From Treponema sp. (lineage in GTDB: Bacteria; Spirochaetota; Spirochaetia; Treponematales; Breznakiellaceae), in assembly GCA_031273185.1 (NCBI GenBank), contig JAISSG010000147.1, positions 1-14,262 of the forward strand: a stretch of 14,262 nt of DNA, written 5' to 3'. Positions 1 to 5,672 of this stretch are shown piece by piece (the first letter of the stretch is position 1; each line of letters begins with the position of its first letter). The notes under the pieces were generated by a model. The model saw nothing but the letters and a program-made list of their open reading frames with translations, did no database searches and was not told the DNA's origin. The position numbers were made by a program, and so were the translations under genes.

Positions 1-3
1 ATT

Positions 4-86
4 GTAATTCCTTACAGGATAAAGAATTACGAGATGGTGTATGAAACACTATACGTTTCGTAATTCCTTATGTAGCAAAGAATTAG
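4..86. repeat. Two 27-nt hairpin-forming direct repeats
   Basis: GTAATTCCTTA occurs at 4-14 and again at 60-70. In each copy it is followed after a 5-nt loop by an inverted partner ending in AAAGAATTA. Copy 1 (4-30) has 11-bp arms with one mismatch. Copy 2 (60-86) is the same length but its stem is more decayed. The period is 56 bp. Both copies lie upstream of the first gene and look like a degenerate dispersed repeat or repeated regulatory hairpin. No function can be assigned from sequence alone. Confidence 0.6.
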
Positions 87-123
87 CGTTTATAGTGCGC
101 TGGCCCTGGCCCCATCCCCCATT

Positions 124-144
124 GCTCTTTGCTCTTTGCTCTTT
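124..144. repeat. Heptamer tandem repeat (GCTCTTT x3)
   Basis: GCTCTTT is repeated three times head to tail with no interruptions, just after a C-rich stretch (CCCCATCCCCCAT). It lies upstream of the likely true start of the first gene. An open frame runs through it, but the repeat makes coding here unlikely. Confidence 0.8.
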
Positions 145-172
145 TATTGTTATGCTGTGGCAAGGAGTTGCG

Positions 173-979
173 TTGAAAAAAATACATCGGCTGGCCTTGC
201 CCGCACAAATACACCCGGCGGTTGTCGCTGTTTGGTCTGCGGTGGTCGCAGGAGCGCACATGCTCCCCACAATTCCAATTATAGGTACGGGGAGCCCTTT
301 TTCGTTTGCCACCGCGCTTAGCCCCCTTTCGGGCATACTGTTTGGCCCTATAGCCGGTGCGCTGTGCTCTGCCGCCGGTGGATTTATCGGCAGTCTCATT
401 GCCCCCCATACGGCGTGGTTGGGCATGGGGACCTTTATCATCGGCACAACGACGGCGTTTACCGCCGGCTGCGCCGCGTGGGGAACCTGGCCGCCCATTA
501 CGCTTAATAGCAGGGGCGGCGTTATCGTCTCTGGCGGCATTATCGTTTATCTAATTGGGACTTTGCTTTGGTTCAGCCAGGAAACAGGGCGCAGCCTGAT
601 GATCTATCCCATTGTGTATTACGGAGCTGGTTTTGCCGCTTTTCTTGTCGGCAGCATATTTGCCGGGAAGGTCTTGGCAGGCACAAACACGGCGTTGAAA
701 TTCCCCGTTCTGTGGCTCTGTGCCTTTGGCGGCATGATTGGCGGCGCTACCGTCGCCAATTTCTTTGTGCTTGTTCTGTACGAAAACCCCAGGGAATTTT
801 GGATGCCCCTGATCGTGATTTCCCCTATTGAGCGAGCCGTATTTTCAGTTGGAACTGCCCTGATTGGAGTGCCTTTGCTTGCCGGCCTGCCAAAGATAGG
901 CATTTTTGTCGGGCCCCAACTTGAAGATGATGAAACCTGTCTTGAGCCGCCTGTACCTGATGCGCATGAGCAAAATTGA
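173..979 (+). CDS. Multispanning membrane protein, possibly ECF-type S component
   Basis: This is a hydrophobic protein of about 268 aa with roughly six or seven predicted membrane segments (near residues 14-36, 50-78, 83-105, 116-133, 143-167, 178-203 and 212-240). It has a hydrophilic acidic C-terminal tail. Gly/Ala-rich helices such as GILFGPIAGAL and the late PIERAVFSVGTALIGVPLL segment resemble substrate-binding S components of energy-coupling factor transporters. That is a family-level impression and the substrate is unknown. I chose the TTG at 173 because AAGGAG (162-167) lies 5 nt upstream. The frame stays open back to an ATG at 41, and an ATG lies at 152, but both lack a ribosome site and the upstream part runs through repeats. 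No ECF ATPase or T component is nearby. The end overlaps the next gene by 14-20 nt, suggesting translational coupling. Confidence 0.65.
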   Translation: MKKIHRLALPAQIHPAVVAVWSAVVAGAHMLPTIPIIGTGSPFSFATALSPLSGILFGPIAGALCSAAGGFIGSLIAPHTAWLGMGTFIIGTTTAFTAGCAAWGTWPPITLNSRGGVIVSGGIIVYLIGTLLWFSQETGRSLMIYPIVYYGAGFAAFLVGSIFAGKVLAGTNTALKFPVLWLCAFGGMIGGATVANFFVLVLYENPREFWMPLIVISPIERAVFSVGTALIGVPLLAGLPKIGIFVGPQLEDDETCLEPPVPDAHEQN

Positions 980-1823
980 TTTTCACGTCCATATCACCCC
1001 GCCGGAAATAAGCGGGAACTGGCAAAAGTACGCCGAGAAGGAACTGTACTTTGCCCTGCTGTCGCAAAGCCCGCGCAACCGGTTTGCCGGCGCAGAAAGC
1101 GTCATTGCCATGCTTGATGAATCGGGCTTTGACCAGGCCGTGGTATTCGGCTTTGCGTTCAAAAACCTGGGGCTGTGCCGACTGGCAAACGACTATGTCA
1201 TAGACAGCGTAAGGCAGTTCCCCGACAGGCTTATCGGCTTTATGTCGGTGTCGCCTAACGATGCCGGCATGGAAAAGGAGATAGACCGCTGCCACAGCGC
1301 CGGGCTGGTGGGCGTTGGCGAGATTTTCCCGGAGGGGCAGGGTATCAGCATCGATGACCCGCAGCAAACCCGCGCCCTGCACGGCGCTTGCCTTGAACGG
1401 AACCTGCCGCTCATCGTCCATGCCAACGAGCCGGTCGGCCATAGCTACCCCGGCAAAACCACCGTCGGCTTGCGGCAGCTAGAGCGTTTTATTGAAAACA
1501 GCCCCGGCCTGCGTGTCGTGCTTGCCCACTGGGGCGGCGGGCTTTTGTTTTATGAATCGATGCCAGAACTACGGGAAAAGTTCCGCAACGTGTACTACGA
1601 CACGGCGGCAACCCCCTTCCTGTACGACGAGGGAATCTACCGCACAGCCCTTGTCCTCGGCCTGTACGAAAAAATACTGTTCGGCAGCGATTTCCCCCTG
1701 CTGGCCCCTTCCCGTTATTTGTCGTCCCTGGCGATTCTGCCGCCGCCGGTACGCGACCGCATCCTTGGCGGCAACGCGGAAAAGATTTTGGGTATTCCTG
1801 TTGAGTCGCCTGGAGTGGTTTAA
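966..1823 (+). CDS. Amidohydrolase 2 family metal-dependent hydrolase
   Basis: This is a TIM-barrel amidohydrolase of about 285 aa (Amidohydro_2, PF04909 type). Visible metal-site residues are the N-terminal HxH (DFHVH, H7 and H9), H152 (LIVHANEP), H188 (LAHWGGG) and D242 (FGSDFP). The C-terminal FGSDFPLLAPSRY and GGNAEKILGI segments are typical of the family. Members are hydrolases or decarboxylases acting on varied small molecules; the substrate cannot be read here. The start is uncertain: ATG 966 or ATG 960 both place the HxH motif at the normal N-terminal distance, while earlier in-frame starts (906, 927) would add unusual residues. No good ribosome site is visible, so the overlap with the preceding membrane-protein gene suggests coupling. 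Its TAA overlaps the stop of the convergent regulator gene. Confidence 0.85.
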   Translation: MSKIDFHVHITPPEISGNWQKYAEKELYFALLSQSPRNRFAGAESVIAMLDESGFDQAVVFGFAFKNLGLCRLANDYVIDSVRQFPDRLIGFMSVSPNDAGMEKEIDRCHSAGLVGVGEIFPEGQGISIDDPQQTRALHGACLERNLPLIVHANEPVGHSYPGKTTVGLRQLERFIENSPGLRVVLAHWGGGLLFYESMPELREKFRNVYYDTAATPFLYDEGIYRTALVLGLYEKILFGSDFPLLAPSRYLSSLAILPPPVRDRILGGNAEKILGIPVESPGVV

Positions 1824-2257
1824 CGGCTTTTTTTGTGACCGGCTCTTTTTCGGTCCCTCGTTGGAGCCTGATGTTTTTGCACTTCATTGGATCCGGCACC
1901 TGATTGTAAGGAGCCGGACTTTAAGAAGCCATTGAACTGCGACTCGATTTGAATAGAAACATTTTTCAGTATCTCTTTTTTTAGATCAAGCAACTGTTGA
2001 ACAGGGGCCTCTTTTTTCTTATTTTGCCCGAAAAAATCGGCTATGAGCAGTTGGTAGCATTCCACGTGCAGGGCAGTCGAGAGCTTGGTAATCGTGGTAT
2101 CGCTTACCCACCTTCTGCCTCCCTCGATGTCGTTGATGCTCTGGACGGCTAAACCAGATAATTCAGCGAGTTTTTCCAGGGTCAGCCCAAGTTTTTTCCG
2201 CTGTTCCTTGACATTTTTCGACAAAATGCTCCGAATTTCGAGGGGTTTAGTTGCCAT
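1820..2257 (-). CDS. XRE-family helix-turn-helix transcriptional regulator
   Basis: This is a 145-aa protein with a Cro/CI-type HTH at about residues 12-72 (KEQRKKLGLTLEKLAELSG, then VQSINDIEGGRR as recognition helix region). It is followed by a linker and a strongly basic C-terminus (RDRKRAGHKKSR). It lacks a peptidase or sensor domain. It probably binds DNA as a dimer and may control itself and the divergent exported-protein gene, since a 25-bp dyad lies between them. No Shine-Dalgarno sequence precedes the ATG. A promoter-like TTGTCA-16-TACTAT ends 6 nt before the start, so the mRNA may be leaderless. Its stop codon overlaps that of the convergent hydrolase within TTAA at 1820-1823. Confidence 0.85.
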   Translation of the reverse strand: MATKPLEIRSILSKNVKEQRKKLGLTLEKLAELSGLAVQSINDIEGGRRWVSDTTITKLSTALHVECYQLLIADFFGQNKKKEAPVQQLLDLKKEILKNVSIQIESQFNGFLKSGSLQSGAGSNEVQKHQAPTRDRKRAGHKKSR

Positions 2258-2263
2258 TATTTA

Positions 2264-2291
2264 ATAGTATTGGCCCGAAAATGGTTGACAA
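2264..2291 (-). promoter_or_regulatory. Candidate promoter of the XRE regulator gene
   Basis: On the minus strand, TTGTCA (2291-2286), a 16-bp spacer and TACTAT (2269-2264) are followed by 6 nt and then the ATG at 2257. The expected transcription start falls at or within a base or two of the ATG. The -35 box overlaps the -35 box of the opposite promoter (2285-2290), so the two are probably mutually exclusive. Confidence 0.5.
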
Positions 2292-2313
2292 GTTGCATAT
2301 AGCAGTATACAAT
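2285..2313 (+). promoter_or_regulatory. Sigma70-type promoter of the exported-protein gene
   Basis: TTGACA (2285-2290) matches the -35 consensus exactly. A 17-bp spacer is followed by TACAAT (2308-2313), one base from the -10 consensus. The predicted start near 2320 gives a 5' leader of about 100 nt before the ATG at 2421. The -10 box lies inside a dyad, consistent with repression. Confidence 0.75.
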
Positions 2314-2322
2314 ATTGCTATA
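2298..2322. promoter_or_regulatory. 25-bp operator-like dyad covering the -10 box
   Basis: TATAGCAGTAT (2298-2308) and ATATTGCTATA (2312-2322) are inverted repeats matching at 10 of 11 positions around a 3-nt centre (ACA). The dyad spans the -10 element and start region of the rightward promoter. It sits between the XRE regulator gene and its divergent neighbour, so the simplest reading is an operator for that regulator (inference). Confidence 0.6.
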
Positions 2323-2344
2323 AGCGGAAACGCTTCCGTTTTTT
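2322..2344 (+). promoter_or_regulatory. Palindrome followed by T tract at the transcript start
   Basis: CGGAA-ACGC-TTCCG (2325-2338) can extend with A-T and G-U pairs to 2322 and 2341, and runs into TTTTTT (2339-2344). It lies immediately after the predicted start. It could be an early attenuator, or the GGAA-N-CG-N-TTCC palindrome could be a LacI-type operator with a central CG. The stem is short and either role is unproven. Confidence 0.35.
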
Positions 2345-2370
2345 ATATGCCGCCCTTAGGGTGGACAAAT

Positions 2371-2406
2371 CGCCGTGATTACCCGTCCGAAACCGGCGTG
2401 TAATCA
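2371..2406 (+). promoter_or_regulatory. 5' leader with two mutually exclusive stems
   Basis: TGATTAC (2376-2382) pairs perfectly with GTAATCA (2400-2406), ending just before the ribosome site AAGGAG (2408-2413). CGCCG (2371-2375) can instead pair with CGGCG (2394-2398). The interleaved arrangement suggests a possible switch, but the stems are short. Confidence 0.35.
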
Positions 2407-2420
2407 AAAAGGAGTTTCGT

Positions 2421-2804
2421 ATGTTTAGGAAAAGCATAATACTTATTATCGCTTTATTGGCAGTCGGGCTGCCGGCTGTTCAGGCGCAGGGCGGCGGCAG
2501 ATCGACCGATCCGGCCCTCAACGGGACATGGGTCATCGAGGAAGGAGGGGAAGAACTTGAATGGACCTTCACCAACGGCAAATTTGTTATGAGTGCAGAT
2601 GATGAAGATGTAACTCGGGGAACGTATACGACCAACGGCAGGAATTTGACAGTAGTGATCACTGCAATGAAATTTGGCACCCCGGACTGGGAAACCGATG
2701 GTAGCAAATTCCGACAATGGCCACAATTTACCTATTACACCAACGGCTACATCCTGACCCTAACCTTCGGCGAAAAAACATTAACTTTTACCCGCAAGAG
2801 GTGA
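2421..2804 (+). CDS. Small exported beta-rich (lipocalin-like) protein
   Basis: This is a 127-aa protein with a clear signal peptide: an MFRKS basic start, a hydrophobic core at residues 5-19, and cleavage predicted after VQA (residue 22). The mature part of about 105 aa is rich in alternating beta-strand patterns (GTWVIEE, LEWTFTNGKFVM, GTYTTNGRNLTVVIT, YILTLTFGEKTLTFTR). This recalls small lipocalin-like or calycin-type periplasmic proteins; exact family membership is not established. There are no cysteines, so it is neither a lipoprotein nor disulphide-bonded. The ribosome site AAGGAG (2408-2413) lies 7 nt before the ATG, making the start secure. It is transcribed alone from the promoter at 2285 and is probably controlled by the divergent XRE regulator. 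Confidence 0.8.
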   Translation: MFRKSIILIIALLAVGLPAVQAQGGGRSTDPALNGTWVIEEGGEELEWTFTNGKFVMSADDEDVTRGTYTTNGRNLTVVITAMKFGTPDWETDGSKFRQWPQFTYYTNGYILTLTFGEKTLTFTRKR

Positions 2805-2853
2805 CGCAGGATTGTGCTGTAAATAAAAAAACGGAAACAATCAATTACCCTAC

Positions 2854-2878
2854 GCCGTGCGCCCCCCTAGCGCACGGC
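2854..2878. terminator. Perfect 9-bp GC stem-loop between convergent genes
   Basis: GCCGTGCGC (2854-2862) and GCGCACGGC (2870-2878) form a perfect 9-bp stem with a 7-nt loop. It lies 50 nt after the exported-protein gene and about 64 nt beyond the end of the opposing ABC gene, so it may stop transcription from both sides. Neither strand has a T tract directly after the stem, so it is not a canonical intrinsic terminator. Confidence 0.45.
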
Positions 2879-2941
2879 AGTTATAATCATATCGTCTTCA
2901 TAAAACAGGGGGTTTCTTATTTTCCACTCCCCCATTCCCAA

Positions 2942-3946
2942 CTATAAGTGGCAGCGCATCGTGTGGCCGTCGGCGACCTGGACAAGGGGCGGCTGCTCCC
3001 GGAAACAGCGTTCAGCCGCCTGCGGGCAGCGGGGGGCAAAGGCGCAGCAGGGGGCAGGGTGGCTGGCGATATGGGCCTTCGTGTCCACCGTATTTTTTCC
3101 GTTGTGGGCGATTGGTTTTGTTGCAGACTTTAAGCCCGTGGCCGAGGAAAAGAGCATCTGCGTGTATGGGTGCCTGCCGTCCTTCCACAAATCCGCGGCG
3201 GGGGCCTCTTCCATCAATTCGCCGGAATACATCACGCCGATGCGGTCGCAGAAGTAGCAGGCGACTTTGAGGTCGTGGGCGATGAACAGGAGGGACATGG
3301 CCTGCCCTTCGCCGACCCGCCGCTCGCGGATGTCCAGCAAAAGATTGAGTATCTGGCATTGAATCGAAACGTCCAGCGCCGAGACCACCTCGTCGCAGAT
3401 CAGCAGTTCCGGCTGGGGCAGGAGGCTGCGGGCAATGGAAATCCGCTGGCGCTGGCCGCCGGAAAATTCCGATGGCCGCCGGTCAAGGTCGGCGGCGGAC
3501 AGGCCGACTTCCTCAAGGGCGGCGGCGGCTTTTTCCCGAAGTTTTTTTGCACCCAGGCGTTTTCCGTAATCGCTGTGCCGCAGTCCGCAGACCAGCACCT
3601 CATAGACGCTCATCCGGGGGTTCAGCGAGCGGGCCGGGTCCTGGAAAACGTACTTTACCCGCTGCCGGTAGCCCCGCAAATCGTCGCCCCGCAAGCCGCC
3701 CACGTCAACCGAATCGCCCTGCCGCTGGAAAACGATGCTCCCGCTGTCCGGCTCGTACATCCGCACGATAAGCCGCGCCGTCGTTGTCTTGCCGCAACCC
3801 GATTCGCCGACCAAGCCGTAGGTTTCGTTCTGTTCGATGGCAAGCGAAATGCCATTGACGGCGGTGACAAAGCGGCCAAAGCGGGCGAAAAACCCCGCCT
3901 CCAGGTTAAATTGCTTGTGCAGGCCGGTAATTGTCAGCAGTGGCAT
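2942..3946 (-). CDS. Oligopeptide/dipeptide-type ABC transporter ATP-binding protein (OppF-like)
   Basis: This is a 334-aa cytoplasmic ATPase of the peptide/nickel import family. It carries Walker A GESGCGKTT (residues 47-55), a Q-loop (VFQDP, Q102), signature FSGGQRQR (161-168), Walker B LLICDEVVSALD with catalytic E186, and switch His224 (AHDL). The C-terminal region has HPYTQML and a cysteine-rich APCCAFAPRCP...C block, as in the oligo_HPY domain. Length and the NLEAGFFARFG insert favour the F subunit. The ATG at 3946 starts at MPLLTITGLHK, the normal family N-terminus; the frame stays open upstream to 4117, but that part has no family resemblance. No ribosome site is obvious. No permease, binding protein or OppD gene is adjacent within the window, so it must pair with components encoded elsewhere. 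Confidence 0.9.
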   Translation of the reverse strand: MPLLTITGLHKQFNLEAGFFARFGRFVTAVNGISLAIEQNETYGLVGESGCGKTTTARLIVRMYEPDSGSIVFQRQGDSVDVGGLRGDDLRGYRQRVKYVFQDPARSLNPRMSVYEVLVCGLRHSDYGKRLGAKKLREKAAAALEEVGLSAADLDRRPSEFSGGQRQRISIARSLLPQPELLICDEVVSALDVSIQCQILNLLLDIRERRVGEGQAMSLLFIAHDLKVACYFCDRIGVMYSGELMEEAPAADLWKDGRHPYTQMLFSSATGLKSATKPIAHNGKNTVDTKAHIASHPAPCCAFAPRCPQAAERCFREQPPLVQVADGHTMRCHL

Positions 3947-4130
3947 AGCATGATAATAAACCGGCCTGGCGAATATTTCAATTGGCAAGCGGCTGCAGGG
4001 CGGGAGGCTTAGAAATTGGTGACGTTTGATACTTTGGACACAAAAAGTATGCAGGCAAAAATTAAAAGCCAGATAGCTGCCATGAAAAAATATTTCATTA
4101 TGTGCGTCCCCTTGCACGCCCTCATGCTAA

Positions 4131-4159
4131 AAAATAAGAATACTATGAGTGATAGTCAA
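4131..4159 (-). promoter_or_regulatory. Candidate promoter of the OppF-like gene
   Basis: On the minus strand, TTGACT (4159-4154), a 17-bp spacer and TATTTT (4136-4131) form a reasonable sigma70-type promoter. It would leave a long leader of about 175 nt before the ATG at 3946, in which I see no strong conserved structure. Confidence 0.4.
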
Positions 4160-4215
4160 GAAAATTTGTGCGCAGGCCATAGATAAACCCAAATTTTTGA
4201 AAAGGCGCCGCCGTA

Positions 4216-4244
4216 TTGAAACCCGCCGCAAAATGCGGTATAGT
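4216..4244 (+). promoter_or_regulatory. Strong promoter placed directly before the ATG at 4253
   Basis: TTGAAA (4216-4221), an exact 17-bp spacer (4222-4238) and TATAGT (4239-4244) form a near-consensus promoter. Only 8 nt separate the -10 box from the ATG at 4253, so transcription should begin at about 4251-4253. This promoter probably drives the long co-directional gene run that follows. Confidence 0.65.
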
Positions 4245-4252
4245 TGCATCAC

Positions 4253-4717
4253 ATGAGCGATCAGCCCTTCCATGCCACAGGACTGCGGTTCTCCTGTACC
4301 CGCTGCTCATCCTGCTGCCGAAAAGAGAGCGGTTTTGTTTATCTCTCGGAAAACGACCTTTCCCGGCTCGCAAATGAGTTCCAAATGGACTATACTGCCT
4401 TTGTCAAGACATGGTGCCGCTGGGTCTCGTTCGACCAGGGCAGGGAGCGTTTGTCGCTGAGGGAGAAATCTAACTTCGACTGCATTTTCTGGAAGGACGG
4501 CTGCACGGTGTACCAGGCGCGGCCCCTGCAATGCAGGGCGTATCCCTTCTGGGATTCCGTGCTGTGCTCGCCGCAGGCATGGGAAGCCGCCGGCAAGGGC
4601 TGTCCCGGCATAGGTTCCGGCGACCTGCGCGACGGCCAGGAAATAGCGGGCTTTCTTCGCCTTATGGACGAGGAATTGGTGATAGAACGTGATACACTAA
4701 GCTGTGGAGGCCGGTAG
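4253..4717 (+). CDS. YkgJ-family cysteine-cluster protein (CxxCxxCC)
   Basis: This is a 154-aa protein of the YkgJ/UPF0153 family (PF03692). It carries the diagnostic N-terminal CxxCxxCC cluster (C15, C18, C21, C22), then C77, C84 (CIFWKDGCTVY) and C94 in the conserved RPLQCRAYPFW segment. Two further cysteines, C105 and C117, follow. The cysteines are thought to bind a metal or Fe-S cluster; the biochemical role of the family is not well defined. The frame extends back to a TTG at 4244, but that codon overlaps the promoter -10 box. The ATG at 4253 is therefore preferred, giving an mRNA with almost no leader and no Shine-Dalgarno. Its TAG is directly followed by the ATG of the MBL-fold gene, so the two are coupled. 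Confidence 0.88.
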   Translation: MSDQPFHATGLRFSCTRCSSCCRKESGFVYLSENDLSRLANEFQMDYTAFVKTWCRWVSFDQGRERLSLREKSNFDCIFWKDGCTVYQARPLQCRAYPFWDSVLCSPQAWEAAGKGCPGIGSGDLRDGQEIAGFLRLMDEELVIERDTLSCGGR

Positions 4718-5659
4718 ATGCTAGTCCGTTTTTGGGGTGTTCGCGGCTCCCTGCCTGCGCCGCTGCACCCCTGTGACATCAAAGAAAAAGTATCGACGAT
4801 TCTCCAAAAGGCGCTGCCAGAGGACCTTGCAGACGACGAGAGCAGGCAGCGTTTCCTCGCCGGGCTTCCCCCCTGGCTGTACGGCACCGTTGGCGGCAAT
4901 TCCCCCTGCGTCAGCATAACCATTGACGGCTTTAACGAGCCGATAGTTTTTGACTGCGGCTCCGGCTTGCGGGAGATGGGGGTCGCCTGCCTGAACAAAG
5001 ACCCCACGCCTTTGCAATACCACATTTTTTTCTCCCATTTTCACTGGGACCATTTGATGGGCTTTCCGTTCTTCAACCCCGCGTACAACGCCTCCGTAAC
5101 GCTTGATCTTTACTCGCCAAAACTTGAGCTTGAGGAAGTTCTCATGGGGCAGATGAATAATCCTTACTTCCCCGTCAAGATGGAGAACATGCCGGCAAAG
5201 AAGAACTTCCATCAGTTGCGGGGTCCCGTCTCGATTGGGCCGGCGACGATCTCGTTCAGGGAACTGAACCACCCCGGAAGGTCTTTTTCGTACCTGCTCT
5301 GCCACAACGGGAAGCGGTTCATTTACGCGACAGACACGGAGCTTGGCGCGTCGGATTTTGCCCAAACCGAGGAAAACGCCAGCTTTTTCAAGGATGCGGA
5401 CGTGATCGTCCTTGATTCCCAGTACACCGTGGGCGAGGCGATCAGCAAGTACAACTGGGGCCACAGCGCCTTCAGCATGTCGGTTGACTTTGCCGCGAAC
5501 TGGGGGATAAAACGCCTTGTCCTGTTCCACCACGATCCTTCATACGATGACCGAAAACTCCACGGGATGGTGCAATCGGCGCGCTGGTACCTTGAGCGGA
5601 TGAACATCAAGGGCTTGCAGGTAAGCCTGGCGACCGAGGAACTGGAAATCTCATTGTAA
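4718..5659 (+). CDS. MBL-fold metallo-hydrolase
   Basis: This is a 313-aa metallo-beta-lactamase-fold protein of the COG1235-like group that begins with FWGVRGS. The metal-binding HxHxDH motif is HFHWDH (H107, H109, D111, H112). Further candidate ligands are H185 (LNHPG), D206 (ATDTE) and H271/H272 (FHHDP), with a GHS motif at 248-250. Relatives include PhnP-like and cyclic-nucleotide phosphodiesterase-like enzymes that cleave phosphodiester bonds; the substrate here is unknown. It is predicted cytoplasmic, with no signal peptide. GGAGG at 4706-4710 lies 7 nt before the ATG, and the ATG directly abuts the preceding TAG. It sits between the YkgJ-type gene and mltG in what appears to be one operon. 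Confidence 0.87.
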   Translation: MLVRFWGVRGSLPAPLHPCDIKEKVSTILQKALPEDLADDESRQRFLAGLPPWLYGTVGGNSPCVSITIDGFNEPIVFDCGSGLREMGVACLNKDPTPLQYHIFFSHFHWDHLMGFPFFNPAYNASVTLDLYSPKLELEEVLMGQMNNPYFPVKMENMPAKKNFHQLRGPVSIGPATISFRELNHPGRSFSYLLCHNGKRFIYATDTELGASDFAQTEENASFFKDADVIVLDSQYTVGEAISKYNWGHSAFSMSVDFAANWGIKRLVLFHHDPSYDDRKLHGMVQSARWYLERMNIKGLQVSLATEELEISL

Positions 5660-5672
5660 CCCTGGTAACAAA

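Larger units (their letters stand above)
3947..4252. other. 306-bp gap without a supported gene
   Basis: This stretch separates two divergently transcribed genes. It contains a candidate leftward promoter (4131-4159) and a rightward promoter at its right edge (4216-4244). The distal part is AT-rich. A 45-codon frame at 4049-4186 is open but has no ribosome site or family resemblance. No tRNA or other structured RNA was recognised. Confidence 0.6.

Noticed and set aside
41..172. N-terminal extension of the first membrane protein from ATG 41
   Set aside because: It runs through hairpin repeats and the heptamer array and has no ribosome site, while TTG 173 has AAGGAG at good spacing.
1838..1856. 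GACCG/CGGTC inverted repeat as terminator of the hydrolase gene
   Set aside because: The stem is only 5 bp, no T tract follows, and it lies inside the convergent regulator gene.
3170..4012. 280-codon plus-strand frame opposite the ABC ATPase
   Set aside because: It is a shadow of the minus-strand ATPase gene, which has all the diagnostic motifs; the shadow has none.
3947..4117. 57-residue N-terminal extension of the OppF-like ATPase
   Set aside because: The normal family N-terminus begins at the ATG at 3946, and the upstream residues show no family resemblance.
4049..4186. 45-codon open frame in the gap before the YkgJ-type gene
   Set aside because: It has no ribosome site or recognisable family and overlaps a likely promoter on the other strand.
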